Of a stretch of 64,000 nucleotides of DNA, positions 35,119 through 46,339 are shown one piece after another. Each line of letters opens with the position of its first letter. Within the stretch, counting starts at the first letter, position 1. Origin of the DNA: Phlebopus portentosus (Eukaryota; Basidiomycota; Agaricomycetes; Boletales; Boletinellaceae); the NCBI GenBank assembly GCA_037892935.1, contig JAYXKI010000002.1:3038001-3102000 (forward strand). Direction: 5' to 3'. The translations under genes and the position numbers were made by a program. Under the pieces are notes generated by a model that was not told the origin of the DNA, searched no databases, and worked only from the letters and a program-made list of their open reading frames with translations.

Positions 35119-36944
35119 TTAACCCCGACCCCGACCATGACCACGAGCACGCCCGCGCCCGCGACCTCGCGGCTGATTTTGGCCACGACCATTGAAATTC
35201 CCTGCTGTTCCGTTCCGCGAAATGGGAGAGCTTTGAGAGCGAATGGATGGAACAGGAGACGAGATCGGCGTCGGAGTCTGCTGGATTGCAGCAGGCACTT
35301 TAGAATTGATCACAGGTTTCTTCGGACGAGGATTGGCGGTCTTCTCATCCTCCGGAAATTCCGAAAGATTTTTCTTCGGCGTGGATGGTGGGGTAAGTCC
35401 ACCATACGACATGAGAAGATTCTTGATTTCTTCCTCATGCCGCAAATAATCCTTCATTTCGGAACGGCCTGAAGCAGATTGCGCGTCTTTAGAACAGAGA
35501 GACGTCCATGCCTCGCTGATCTGCTGCTTGCTCGCAAACTTATTAGCAAGCACCATCCAGACCAGTTCAGGCTCAAAGGCGTTCATTGCAAGCTGCAGTA
35601 GATCCGTCGACGGTGGTGCAGTATAGATGGATTGGTGGTCCGCGTCCGTCGGAGGCAGGCTTCTGAAGAAGTACTGAACGATAGGAATGTATCCCTTCTG
35701 CAACGCGAGGTGAAATGCCGTAAAGCCATTGGAATTGCGCTCGTCAGGTTCAGCATCTGAAGGAGACAATCGGTTAGTACGCGGAATACGAAGAACGGGA
35801 TCTCTTTACTATGGTTGACAAGCCACTCGACGAGCTCGACATTTCTGTTGGCAGCTGCAAGGTGCAGGAGGGTTTCACTTGTATCCTGAGGAGGACGAGG
35901 AACAAATTCTTCACATCCAGGTCTGATCTCGCCACCAGCCGCATCGACCGAATCTTCCCAGATACCTTTCTTCACGGCTTCAGCATCACCACATCGCGCA
36001 GCTGCAAATACAGCAGACCGCTTTTGTTGCATCTGCTGTCGTTGAAGTAGAGCTTTCCGGGCAGCTTCCTGCTTAGCAGCCTCGACTCGAGCTCTCTTAT
36101 TTAAGATACGCTGCTTTTGGCGCTCCTCTGCCTCAGCACGATCTACGCATGTCCCAATGAGATCTGTCATGTGTAAATTCATTAGAGCGACCTACCGCGT
36201 TCTTTCTGTTCTCTGAGGCGTTCCTTGCGACGTTGATCCTCCATGGCGCGGAGCTTCCGGGCAGCTTCGCGTTCTTCACGTTTATTCCGAAGTTGTTCAC
36301 CATTTCGTTCATCTGTCTCCCGCCAAGTTTGACGGGCACCGTTAGGATAGAAAGCTATTGCAGATGAAAGCCTTAGTTTGTACATCGTAGTCGAAGAGTT
36401 TCACGTACCAAATCGCGGGACTCCATGGAAATTTCCTCGTAGAAAGTCGTCAAATACGAACCTGCAGCAGAACATAAATGCTTTCACTCTATAATTTCAG
36501 ATCAGCCATGGCGTACATATAGAAGTCGAGATCAGGTTCGTCGTCATCACTGTCGTATCCATCTTCAAAATAGTCACTGTTGTCATCCGAATAATCCGAC
36601 TGCCAGAAGTCGGACTGGTACGCGGATGTGGTTTCTAATTTATCGAAGTGTCGGATGAGGGTATTGTAGGCCGCACCGACTTCTTGAAACTTCTGTGTTG
36701 CATCAGAAGCATCGGGATTCTTGTCTGGATGTGTTTTCATTGCAAGCTGTAGTATGATTTAATTAGACAATTCGAGATGGTGCACTGTGGCTTGTAACAC
36801 CTTTTTGTACGCAGACTTGACCTCTTCAGACGAGGCACCCTGTATTAATTGTCAGAACGAGGAGAAGTAAAGAGGGACCGTTCTTACATTTTCGAGCCCG
36901 AGGACTGCATAGGCTTCTTCAATACCAACTTGTCTTTGACCCAT
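35119..36944 (-). CDS. J-domain protein with ankyrin-like repeats and RG-rich tail
   Basis: Probable Hsp70 co-chaperone. Start ATG 36944 ([19 protein letters not shown]). The J-domain follows with [20 protein letters not shown] and the HPD motif in THPDKNP, then [11 protein letters not shown]. After an acidic linker ([19 protein letters not shown]) come [19 protein letters not shown] and a highly charged helix rich in Arg, Glu and Lys (about 110 residues, coiled coil likely). Ankyrin-like units are [20 protein letters not shown] and [20 protein letters not shown]. The C-terminus is Pro/Ser-rich and ends in Arg-Gly repeats ([19 protein letters not shown]), typical of RNA-binding tails. The combination suggests a ribonucleoprotein-linked chaperone, but this is inference. 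Confidence 0.82.
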
Positions 36945-37120
36945 CGTGTTTGATCCAGCGAAAGTTTAAGGCAAGAGAAAGACGCGATCGGACGCGTCGT
37001 GGCTGAACGCGCTCGTGGTAAAATGACATAAGCAAAGAGATCGACGGTACCTTCTTTGTATTCACGCACTTGTTCTGTTCCTATTCCTCCATCACTCGGT
37101 TCTCTGTTCAGCTTGCTACC
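36945..37120. promoter_or_regulatory. Short divergent promoter, J-domain protein / LUC7
   Basis: Only 176 bp separate the two start codons, so both genes must share this promoter. It contains two GCGACGCGTC-like GC-rich boxes near 36988-37010. Confidence 0.6.
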
Positions 37121-38435
37121 ATGGGTCGTCTGGCAGAAATGCAGCGCAAGCTGCTTGAGGTGAGCATGACGCTTGCCAGATGAATGAGTCTGATTATCTC
37201 CTTTAGCAAATGATGGGGCCAGAAGCCATGGGTGTCGCCAATGCAAACCTGCACTGGTCAGACGAGAAAGTCTGTCGTAACTTCTTGTGTGGGACATGCC
37301 CTCATATTCTGTTTACGAATACGGTGAGATATATCTCGTTTTATTCTATGATATTTCCTCTGATATTCTGCAGAAAATGGACCTAGGAACGTGTCCGAAG
37401 TCTCACTTAGAGCGCCTTAAAACGGAATTCCAACAGGCGCGAGAAGCAAACCCATCGGACCCTATTTTTGCGCAGGTCCAAAAAGAATACGAGGCAAATA
37501 TCTTCGCTTTCGTGGATGAATGTGACCGACGCATACGTTCCGCTCATAGACGGTTGGAGAAGACACCTGAGGAAAACGCGAAGACGACAAACTTGGTGCG
37601 CTTATTATCGTAGTATAATCGATCAACCAAAATGTCTGACTGAATGATGTATTGCTTAGATGAGGGAAATCGCTGAAATTGAGCTGGCTATCCAGGGTGG
37701 TACGGAGAAGATCGAGCAGCTTGGTAAATCAATCATCATAAACTCTGGATGGTGCGAACTGACACCATATTTCTCAGGCGAACAAGGCAAGGTCGAAGAG
37801 TCCATGCGAGAAATGGCGGCCATCGAAGCCCTGAAGAGCGAAAAGGCTGATAAAGAAGTGCGTTAAAGAGCAGATAAATGGTCTCCTTGCTTATTCGTTT
37901 CCTTGTTTCAGAGAGAACTTCAACAATTGACAGACACGTCAGGTGCTTCTGGTCACCAGAAACTGCGCGTTTGCGATGTTTGCGGTGCGTATCTTTCCGT
38001 GCTTGATTCGGACAGACGCTTGGCAGATCACTTCGGTGGAAAAGTAAGTTCTAGCATGTATCTTTGTAACCATCACATCTCATTAAAGCCCCTTCTTAGA
38101 TGCACCTTGGGTATCACGAGCTGCGCAACATGCTAGCTAAATTCAAAGAAGAGCGCGAAGCTCGTAAGGGGGCTTCACTATCTGCCTCTACTGGTCCTGG
38201 CATGCTACCACCCGGTGGGCCACGTCCTGGTGAACGTGACTATCGTTCATCAAGGGACGATTATCGCGACAGAGACCGTGACCGTGGTTACGACAGGGAC
38301 AGAGAAAGGCATTCTTCGAGATACGAGTACGTTCCTTTTCGTTACTTTACCTTTTGTCCTCAAATCTAAACCGGCCTTTGTAGGGACCGCGAACGACGAC
38401 GCGAACGTTCTCGTTCGCCGAGACGGCGATACTAG
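37121..38435 (+). CDS. LUC7: U1 snRNP protein LUC7
   Basis: Component of the U1 snRNP that helps select 5' splice sites. Start ATG 37121 (MGRLAEMQRKLLE). The first zinc finger (CCCH type) is WSDEKVCRNFLCGTCPHILF followed by MDLGTCPKSH. A charged helical middle runs from FQQAREANPSD to MAAIEALKSEKADKE. The second finger (C2H2) is LRVCDVCGAYLSVLDSDRRL then ADHFGGKMHLGYHELR. The tail has Arg-Asp repeats (DRDRDRGYDRDRER) ending RRRERSRSPRRRY, an RS/RD domain as in LUC7-like proteins. At least six short introns. It is relevant here because several genes in this window need unusual 5' splice sites. Confidence 0.9.
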
Positions 38436-38828
38436 GACTGATGTATCTTGGCATTGTTGTTGACCATAGTCATTTTGTAGGCGTATCGAAGCCGATTATT
38501 ATATATACAAGGTTCATCTTATGATTGCAAAATATGTGACGATGTTACATGCAAGATGCTAGGTAAGGGTAAATTACAACGAGGATGGATCATGTGAGTA
38601 TGAGCGGAAGTAATGCGGAAATGAAAGCGTATGCAAGGATATAATGCATATAAAGCAAGTTGCACAGGTAGCAAGAAAGGTATGCGCTAGATGGACCAGA
38701 AAAGATTGTGAACGCGTGATAAATGGACAAGAGAATCAACTATCAAGAAAACATCAGAACCAAAAGCACTACGGACCATCCAGCCATAGATCCTATTAAA
38801 TCCACTAGACTAGTAAGTGTCAGTCAAA
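38436..38828. other. Convergent 3' spacer
   Basis: Spacer between LUC7 and the BRCT-protein gene. No feature seen. Confidence 0.45.
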
Positions 38829-41800
38829 TTAAACTCCCCACTCAGTAGGAAGGAAAAGTCGCCCAGCGATCAGACATTCTTTGATCCATGTGACGTCGAC
38901 GTACGTCGCACCGCGCACGCGCGGCTGAGGTATACCCTCCTTCACTACAACGTAGTCGTATTGATTCAGAGCTTGTGAAGCATGTTTGGCGTCTGCGACA
39001 GCTTCGACGCGGTCAGCGCCCATCGTGAGGATGATGCGTGGGACTGTGCGGCTTGCTTCGAGTGCTCGGTCTGCATCGGTCATGAGCTGGAGAATAGAAG
39101 TAGGCAGAACTTGTTATTAGAGCATGAAAGATGTAGAGACGAAGTGCTAAGCACCTTTTTGGGTGGTTGCGGAAACAGCTCCGGACCGACGCACAGAACC
39201 GACGTCCCATTCAGGACTTTCAAAGGAACAGGATTCTCCATAATCTCCGTCATATGTTCAGCGCTTGATCCCCAGTCCAGATCAACCATCTGAGAGACAG
39301 GTGCACCCAAAGGCTCAGAGTGACCAGCAGCGAGTAAGAACCGAGACCAGGAGACTTCCTCCCCACACGCGAGATGATCAAGCCACTCAACTGACACGCA
39401 TGGAATACCCAGTGCAAGCGCAAGCAAGAATTTCGGCTTCTGATTGTGCACATCCGATACGAGGAAGACCCGATCGAATGAGTGCTTATCTTTCGGTGTG
39501 TACTTCACGTCGCCCCGCCGAATTGTCCATCGTTTGTTCCCATTCGTATGCTTCCCGTGTAACGAGAAGATATCGAGCCAGTCGGACAATACAGTACCGC
39601 CATTATCTCGGACGATGCTGATGTACTTCTCCTTCTCTCGCGACCAGTTCTGGTTTCCAGGACCTTGAGTAATGATAATTCCATACTTGGAAAGCAGCCT
39701 GTTTCTCCCAGCTCGAGCAGATCCAGCGGCTACCACGGAGTTTTTCGACGGAGAAGGCGTGTCCTTCAAGGTTTTGCTAGCAACAGCTGGACTGATGTCG
39801 GAAACCTCAAGCACCCGGTCCTTCCATTGTGACTGGATGACCCGCGATGGTACGCGAACTGCATCTGCAGCCAGAGGGAACTCAAGGCCTTCCTCGGGTC
39901 CTTCGGTATACTCAGCATTCACCTCGTTTTCAGAGGCCCAGTGACTATCATCCGTAACTCTTGCCTTGTGCGCTCTACTACTTCCCGGAATGACAATATC
40001 GCCCTGCCTAAGCTCGAACCTCCGCATCTGAGCAACTCCAAGACTTGGGTCTTCCAGTCCGTCAAAGAATTTGACGTGAGCGCGGTTGCCACTCAGAGAA
40101 TGCACCTCAGCGCCATAGAAACAGGAATCTTGCTTGAAGAGTGCGAAGACTTGAGTCCCTATGCCCGCACCGAACCTCTTTGCTACGGCGTTCCGAGCTT
40201 TCTTCGATGGTGGAGGAGCCACAGATGTCGCGCGAGTAGTCGCCTTCCGCGATGCTGCTGCCTTTCCCTTCCCGCCTTTCTTTGTCGTCACAGCAGGGTT
40301 ACGTCGCTTTCGCTTGTGTAGGCCTACCTTACTGCGAGACCGTGGTTTCTCGTCTTCTTCAGGAAGTGTGATCTCGTCATCCTCGGCGTCTCCTGATTCG
40401 CTTTCTTCTTCTTCTTCCCTACGACGATTGGCCAATCGTGACAAAGGAACCTCAGGCGAGTCTTGCTCAGAATCCGGAGGGTGGATCGTAGGCGTTTCAG
40501 GACGTTGATCTCGATGCAAGGCAGCCGCCGAAGTCGATGCGAATGGCGATATTGGTTTGTCCTCCTTGTTGCCTACCCCTGCCCTAGTTATAACTCGTGG
40601 CGGTTCGCGAAGTCGCTCCTCAGGCACGGGAGGTGGGCCCATCTCCGTACCTTCAGCTCTACTAGACTTGGCCTTCGTTCGTACCGCATGCGAATCAATT
40701 TTAGCAGGAGAGCCTAGGACACGCGGCTTTATTGGCGATGTAGCTGGCGAGGGCTTTGTCGATGAATTTTTACGTGGTGACTTGACGCTTGCAAAGGGTA
40801 TTATCTTCTGTTTCCCTTTAGCAGATGCAGCCAAAGGAGACTGGTGCGATATCAACGGTGAGTCAACACAGAAGAAACCACTAACACGCACACTTGTTGG
40901 CGACTCTTCCACTACACCCAACTCCAAGTCAACCTCCTGTTCTTCTCTACTGCCATCGGGGGCATCTGATTCCGAAGCTGGGATGACCTCCTGATCCCGA
41001 CTCTTCGTCACCTTCGCAGGTGAAATATCCATTTCAATCTGTCGCTCTGAGTCATCCACGACTTCTTCGAAAATGGTGGAGCAATCAGAGGCTTTGGCCG
41101 CTCTGGATTGTCAACACCGACAGACGTGCCCGCTGTTGCCATATGACTTGCTTCCGATACAGGAGCAGGACCCTTTTGAAAACGATGCACATACCTAGCA
41201 CGTTTCTCTGGAGGAAGGCCATCAAGAAGTGAACGTTTTCCTGTGGTGGAAGACGAAGCAATGGGAGATGCCGCAGAGGCGGTGCCAAATGTGCTCGGTC
41301 CCGGAGTCGGTTCAGGGCGAGCGTCACTCCTGGACGTGAAGTGATGCATATACCTGTGGTGTTTCTCTGGAGGAACAAGACTCTTGTCGGACATAACTGA
41401 TGGCCCCGGCGCCGACGAACGGTCGACTTCGATGGAATGAGTTTCCTCCACTATCTGTGTGGGTTCCTGCGAGCAGACTTGCGATGGCTCGACGCGTGTC
41501 GAAGCATCGGGAACTTGATCTACTTCTGCTTCCTCCACGACTGCCCCCTCAATATCGACTCGGTCAGACGTGCCCGCATCACTCGAACCACCGACGATTT
41601 GGGTCGGCTCCTGGCTGATCGAGTAATAGCTGTCTCTAAGAGAGCCCCGGGATCGACTGCTGGACTGCGAATCCGCGACAAGAATCCGTCCTGCCGAGGA
41701 ATCACTCGATAAAGAGTACTCATCCATCGCAGGATTGATCCCGGTGGGGTCGGAACTGGTCACAGAAGTCTTCGCGACTCTCGACTCGACTGGAGACCGT

Positions 41801-42593
41801 TCTTGCGAGAGTGATCGCCCGAGTTGGTCCACAGGGATGTCAAACTGCCGTGAAGTCGCAATGAAGAGGTCTGGGTCTTGAGAAGCGGTAGGACCAGCGA
41901 ACGAGTCCTGTGAAGGTATAGGGGGAGAAGGACGACGGCGAAATCGCATGGCTGGAGCCTTCTCTTCTGTAGCTTCCTTTTCTTTTTGTACTGAGGCGTG
42001 ATGTGTAGATAAAAGGGCGGAAGCAGCCTTTGCAGGCTGTGGTAGTGGAGGCGGGTGAGTGGATAAAGGCTCTGCGCTTAGGACATGAGAAGGAGTCAAA
42101 GGCGCTTTTGACGCGGCCTGTGCGCGATTGGTAGTGCGTGACCGCGTGTCTCTCGTGCCGCGTCGCGAGGGTAAGAGCCTGAGCCTGAGCCTGAGCTTGC
42201 GCGTGCTCGTTCTCTTTCTGCGAATCCTCACTGTCTACGATCTGCGTGGGACTTTGCGTGGACGCTAGTCCATGAAGGTGGTACGGAGAGACGGAAGCAG
42301 ATGGGTGGTTCTGCGATGAGGTATCCACGGAAGCTTTTGAGCTTGAGTGATGATCAGCAGAAGAATTTGTGATATCGCTTCGCTGAGCATTGCTACCATT
42401 TTTCAAATGCGACGGCTCCGTCCTACCTAAAACGAAGTCAAGAAGCTGTGTCGATTGTGACTCGACAATAGCCTCACTGTACAAACACGGAATCAGTCGT
42501 TATCTGCTGCTTTGGTGACAGGGAGCAGGTAACGCACGTAGTATTCCCAACACTCAAGGATCTCTCGTGACCATTGTGTTCTGGCTCCTTCAT
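38829..42593 (-). CDS. DNA-damage checkpoint mediator, Crb2/Rad9/53BP1-like
   Basis: Large mediator protein expected to bind modified nucleosomes at breaks and activate checkpoint kinases. Start ATG 42593 (MKEPEHNGHERSLS). The N-terminal half is disordered with many SQ/TQ sites (VESQSTQLL, QSPTQIVDSEDSQ, SISQEPTQIV, CSQEPTQIVEE), the usual targets of ATM/ATR kinases. A Tudor-like fold follows (GIGTQVFALFKQDSCFYGAE, then NRAHVKFFDG). Tandem BRCT domains close it: LLSKYGIIITQG, NGGTVLSDWLDIF, IPCVSVEWLDHLACGE, then MTDADRALEA, YDYVVVKEG and TYVDVTWIKECLIAGR. It ends at 38829. Two frame changes need introns that are not obvious. Near 42180-42255 an 82-nt GTGAGG..AG intron would swallow a GCTCAG hexamer repeat; near 41105-41175 a 71-nt one fits. 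Borders there are uncertain. Confidence 0.82.
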
Positions 42594-43004
42594 GGTTGTT
42601 ATTTTGTTATCCGATCGTTGTCTCAAACACGCGACGGACGCGTTTCCAATGTCCGCTTTATCCAATTGAATGGTATGATCGAGGAATACTGTGCAGACGC
42701 CAACGAAACGCGTAACAGCCGAAGGCGTCCTTGAGCAAGGACGCGCTGGACGATAATAGCATCGAGGCGGAATTGACCACCAGGTGCGCCAACGACGCGG
42801 ATCAGGAGGGCTGAGATTGCGAATTTAGAAAATATTTCCCAGGCCTGTATGCACGTGGCTAGAAGTTCAGATGTCATCAGTCAAAAGACGGAGTCAATTC
42901 ACTCATCATTTCATCATGTTGTTCATATAAATGACTAAGTAATAATAATGGCTATATTTGTTTGATATCCTCTAGAACTTCTAGATATAATTAATCCCGT
43001 AATA
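42594..43004. other. Intergenic, no gene seen
   Basis: About 410 bp between the start of the checkpoint gene and the stop of the MFS gene. It holds the promoter of the former. Confidence 0.45.
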
Positions 43005-45415
43005 TCAAGCAGAGATATCTTCCTCTCGTAACGAGACTGAGCCTTTACTTGCAGGTAGTTCTACAAACAGGAGGGAAATGAGAGCACATGTGACCGCAGC
43101 AACAGATACGAAGAAGATTCCTTGTGGGAAAAAGGCGACGATCTTCATGTAGGTCAGACTGTAGATTGCAGGGCCGAGTATTTGAGAACTATATCATTTC
43201 CGAGTTGGAAAACGTCATGCCATATATTCCTCCGCGAGATGATTTGAAACGTACCTGATTGTCTGTATAACGCTCAGCACACCAAACAACCGACCTGTCT
43301 CCGTACCGCCTCGCCCGTTGTAGATGTCAACTGCGAGAGCTTGAATTGCAGGCCCGAATCCAGCGCCGCATGATGCCAAGATAGTGAGAACAATGAACAG
43401 GACTGCACCGCTGGAATAAAGTACTGGAACGAGAGCATAGCAGACAATCTCGAGGGCGAGCGAGCTTTGAGCAATCGCCAGGTCGAAAGCGGGTGTTTTC
43501 CGAGCTTGCACTTGGGCCTTGGACGCGGCCCTAGGCTGATCTTGCGAAGTTGAAGGAGAATCACGATCCTCATAGAGGAGAGGAGTGGTCGCATCATTTA
43601 CTTCTGATACTGCCTCAGCGCAACGCTCGTTCACCGACCGACTCGTGAAGTAGTGGTAGATTTCAATGATGATAGGGAGGAAAAGGGTCAAAGTCAAAGC
43701 TCTCGCCGCGACAATTCCGCTATACCAATACCCAAGCTGTAGACTCGATCATCAATACCCTGCCTCCATTGGATGATATAACGATAGGCGCGTACCTCGA
43801 CAGATGACCACCCAAATTCACCAGCTGCGAACTGGAACATCGAAGTATAGGACGCAAGAATCATGGATGCCAGTCCGTTACTGACAACGATGAACGTTAA
43901 GCTCCAATCCTTGTGTTTTTTCCCAGAAGGCTGAGTGACACTAATGGGCCCCGCCACCGATAGTGGGCGCAGGAATGCTAAGGCGGATCTCACAAGCGAC
44001 CGAGACTTTTGGACAATTCTGTTGGAGATACCGTCCTCGTTTCCTCGGGCATCTCCTGACGCTCCAGGGTTCCTCGTTTCGCGCCAGACTCGGCGATTCT
44101 CCGCACGTTTCTCAGAAGGCAGCGACTCTGGAACGACGAAGAGCATCATGAGAGCATACACGATGTGCGTCCCAATGACCAATACGAGAGCCGCGATGGG
44201 CGTGCCTGTGAAATGTACGATTAACGCACACAACGTGGGCCCAATGGCCATTCCCGTGAAGCGCAGTCCTAGGGTAAGGGAAAAGACTCCAGCTCGTGAC
44301 TCATTAGGCGTACAATCTGAAATGTAAGCGTACGTCGCGGCGGTTGTTCCAGCGTTTCCTGAATATTTGACCGTGAGTCGCGGTATGAGAAGTGAAAGAC
44401 TAATCTTAGGACGAACCGCCAAGAAGACCGTAGATTAACGGCCCAAAGAGCAAGATCCAGTACCGTCCAGGAAGGAAGTCCGAAAGATAATACACAGCGA
44501 TAAAGATAGAATAGCTAAGTAGGATAAGTCAGCTGTGCGTAATATGGATCGCAAGAACTGAAAGATCACCAAATAATCACAGCGGAAGACGTAAGTGTAA
44601 GGATTGGTCGTCGACCAAGACGATCAGACAGCTACAAAAATCGTCAAGCCTTGGCGATGAAAAATTCAAAAGTGACCTACAGAGGCCCACGAGGCGGCTG
44701 TAACACAGCTTAAAGCTCCCTGAGTACTCAAAAGTGCTTGAAGGTACGAGTAATTCAGTCAACATAGGAGGCAGATCTAAATGCATTGGCTTACCCGCCA
44801 GCAACTTCGACACCGCAGCCTGCACGACAGGGTCAGACGCACAACTTGGTTCCTCGCTTTCGTGCTTAGCGCTGACTAGCCATAAATAATCATCTGAACG
44901 TGGACCGAACTGAATAGGACCATCTTGGCCAATTCCTGGAGTGACAGAATAATACTCCGGCAGGTCGAGCAGGCCTCGAGTTTGTGAAATATATGGCTCC
45001 TCTAAGGACGGCGCTGGCTTCCGAATATCCTTACAGACCAGTTCTGTATATATTTGTAGTAGAGACGGAGATACACCCGCAAGAGTCATAGCGGATATTG
45101 GCATCATAGTGAGCATCCTTATCAAAGATTGAGAGTTCTGAAGTATGAACAAACCGTCTGAGAGACGACGCACCACCAAGGGGAAGGCTTCCTGTACCAC
45201 GGTCGCTTGTCTTCCCCAGATCTGTAATCTCTTTCTGTATTCACGTATTCATGATTGCCACTAAAAGCTGCCGTCGAATCATCCGGCTCTCCAGAAACAG
45301 AAATGTCTTGGACACGGGAAGAACGCGAAACGACATTTGTCAGAGAAGGCTGCAAGCCAGGACTTGAGATGGGTCCGACTGAGTCGGATCCATCCTGCGA
45401 GGGTGAAGTCGCCAT
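43005..45415 (-). CDS. Major facilitator superfamily transporter
   Basis: Twelve-span-type MFS transporter resembling the tetracycline-resistance/HIAT1-like group. Substrate unknown. Start ATG 45415 (MATSPSQDGSDSVG), a cytosolic Ser/Asp-rich N-terminus, KRPWYRKPSPWW before span 1, then TMMPISAMTLAGVSPSLLQI. Signature motif A is LSDRLGRRPILTLTSSAV. Further parts are NAGTTAATYAYISDCTPNES, GVFSLTLGLRFTGMAIGPTL, VVPESLPSEKR, a central loop, and in the second half LGYWYSGIVAARALTLTLFL and IVLTILASCGAGFGPAIQAL. The C-terminus LRREEDISA-like end is at 43005. About 60 residues of the first half (KPAPSLEEPYISQ and following) form an extended extracellular loop after span 1, larger than usual. Confidence 0.82.
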
Positions 45416-46339
45416 GAAGGAAAATGAAAAGGATGGTAGAGTCGTATGAACGTGAACACTGCAGTAAAGGTCTGCGCGCGCTTCCGTGCAGACGCCGATA
45501 AGTATTCGGCGCTGACCGATCAGGACATGAAAATCAAATTCCCACCTCATACAATGATTGCCATCAACATGTCCTTTTGCTCGAGCTCCTCCGTCAGCTA
45601 AGCTTGTGGAAAGAACTTCAGTCTCGCTCGATCTGACCCAGATGCCATCACGCGGTTTCATCGGACTGGCAATTCTCCACAACTCTAATTCGAACCATGA
45701 TGTGGACTCATGAATTCAGATGAACACTTTCATTTCGATTCATTTCGAGGAGACGTTGATTGATACACCCAAGAAACTATGCTAGTCCAAGTTGACGTGC
45801 CACTTCCTGGAGTGGAGACAGAGGAAACTTCCGATGGCCCTCAATACCGGCAATGTCAAACCAAGGTCTTGTTGTCCTCCCCGATATCTTCTTGAAGAGC
45901 AAGAGCCTAGGGATTCGTATTGGAATTCTCCGTATAGTCTCGGTGCATTTTCTATCTTGTTGACTCGGAAACATTTTCGCACATACTCTGCGGTGTCACA
46001 ATCTGTTTGTTCCACACCACTTTTAACAAGTAGCCTAAGCGAATGTCTAGAGCAGCTTTATCCCAAGCGACTCAACAATTCGCCACTGTAGCTGCAGCAC
46101 TGAGAGCAGTCAATGCTAATACCAGTCGCAGAATGGATAGAGGGCTCCTTGGATTACCCACTTTGCTCTTCATCCTTGCGCAAAGGTACCAGGCAAATGC
46201 TTCTTCTCAGGCACTAGCAGTTTACTCAACCTTGATGATATCTTCTCTCGTACATTGCTGAACAAAAGAACTGTTACTGTACGGCAAGATCAGTGATCAC
46301 CGATCAAATACTGACACTCCTTAACCCGACACTCATTGT
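45416..46339. other. Intergenic region, about 0.9 kb
   Basis: Divergent promoter region of the MFS and F-box genes. Overlapping frames of 60-99 codons at 45777-46261 on both strands are open but not recognisable; a small unknown gene is possible and unproven. Confidence 0.45.

Noticed and set aside
41840..42170. Continuation of the first frame of the checkpoint gene down to 41840
   Set aside because: It reads random, Cys/Arg-rich sequence, while the neighbouring frame continues the SQ/TQ-rich low-complexity protein and joins to the BRCT part.
45777..46261. Several overlapping open frames on both strands, one ending EVARQLGLA and one starting MSRAALSQ
   Set aside because: Two minus-strand frames overlap and neither could be extended into a recognisable protein; kept only as a possible unknown gene in the intergenic entry.
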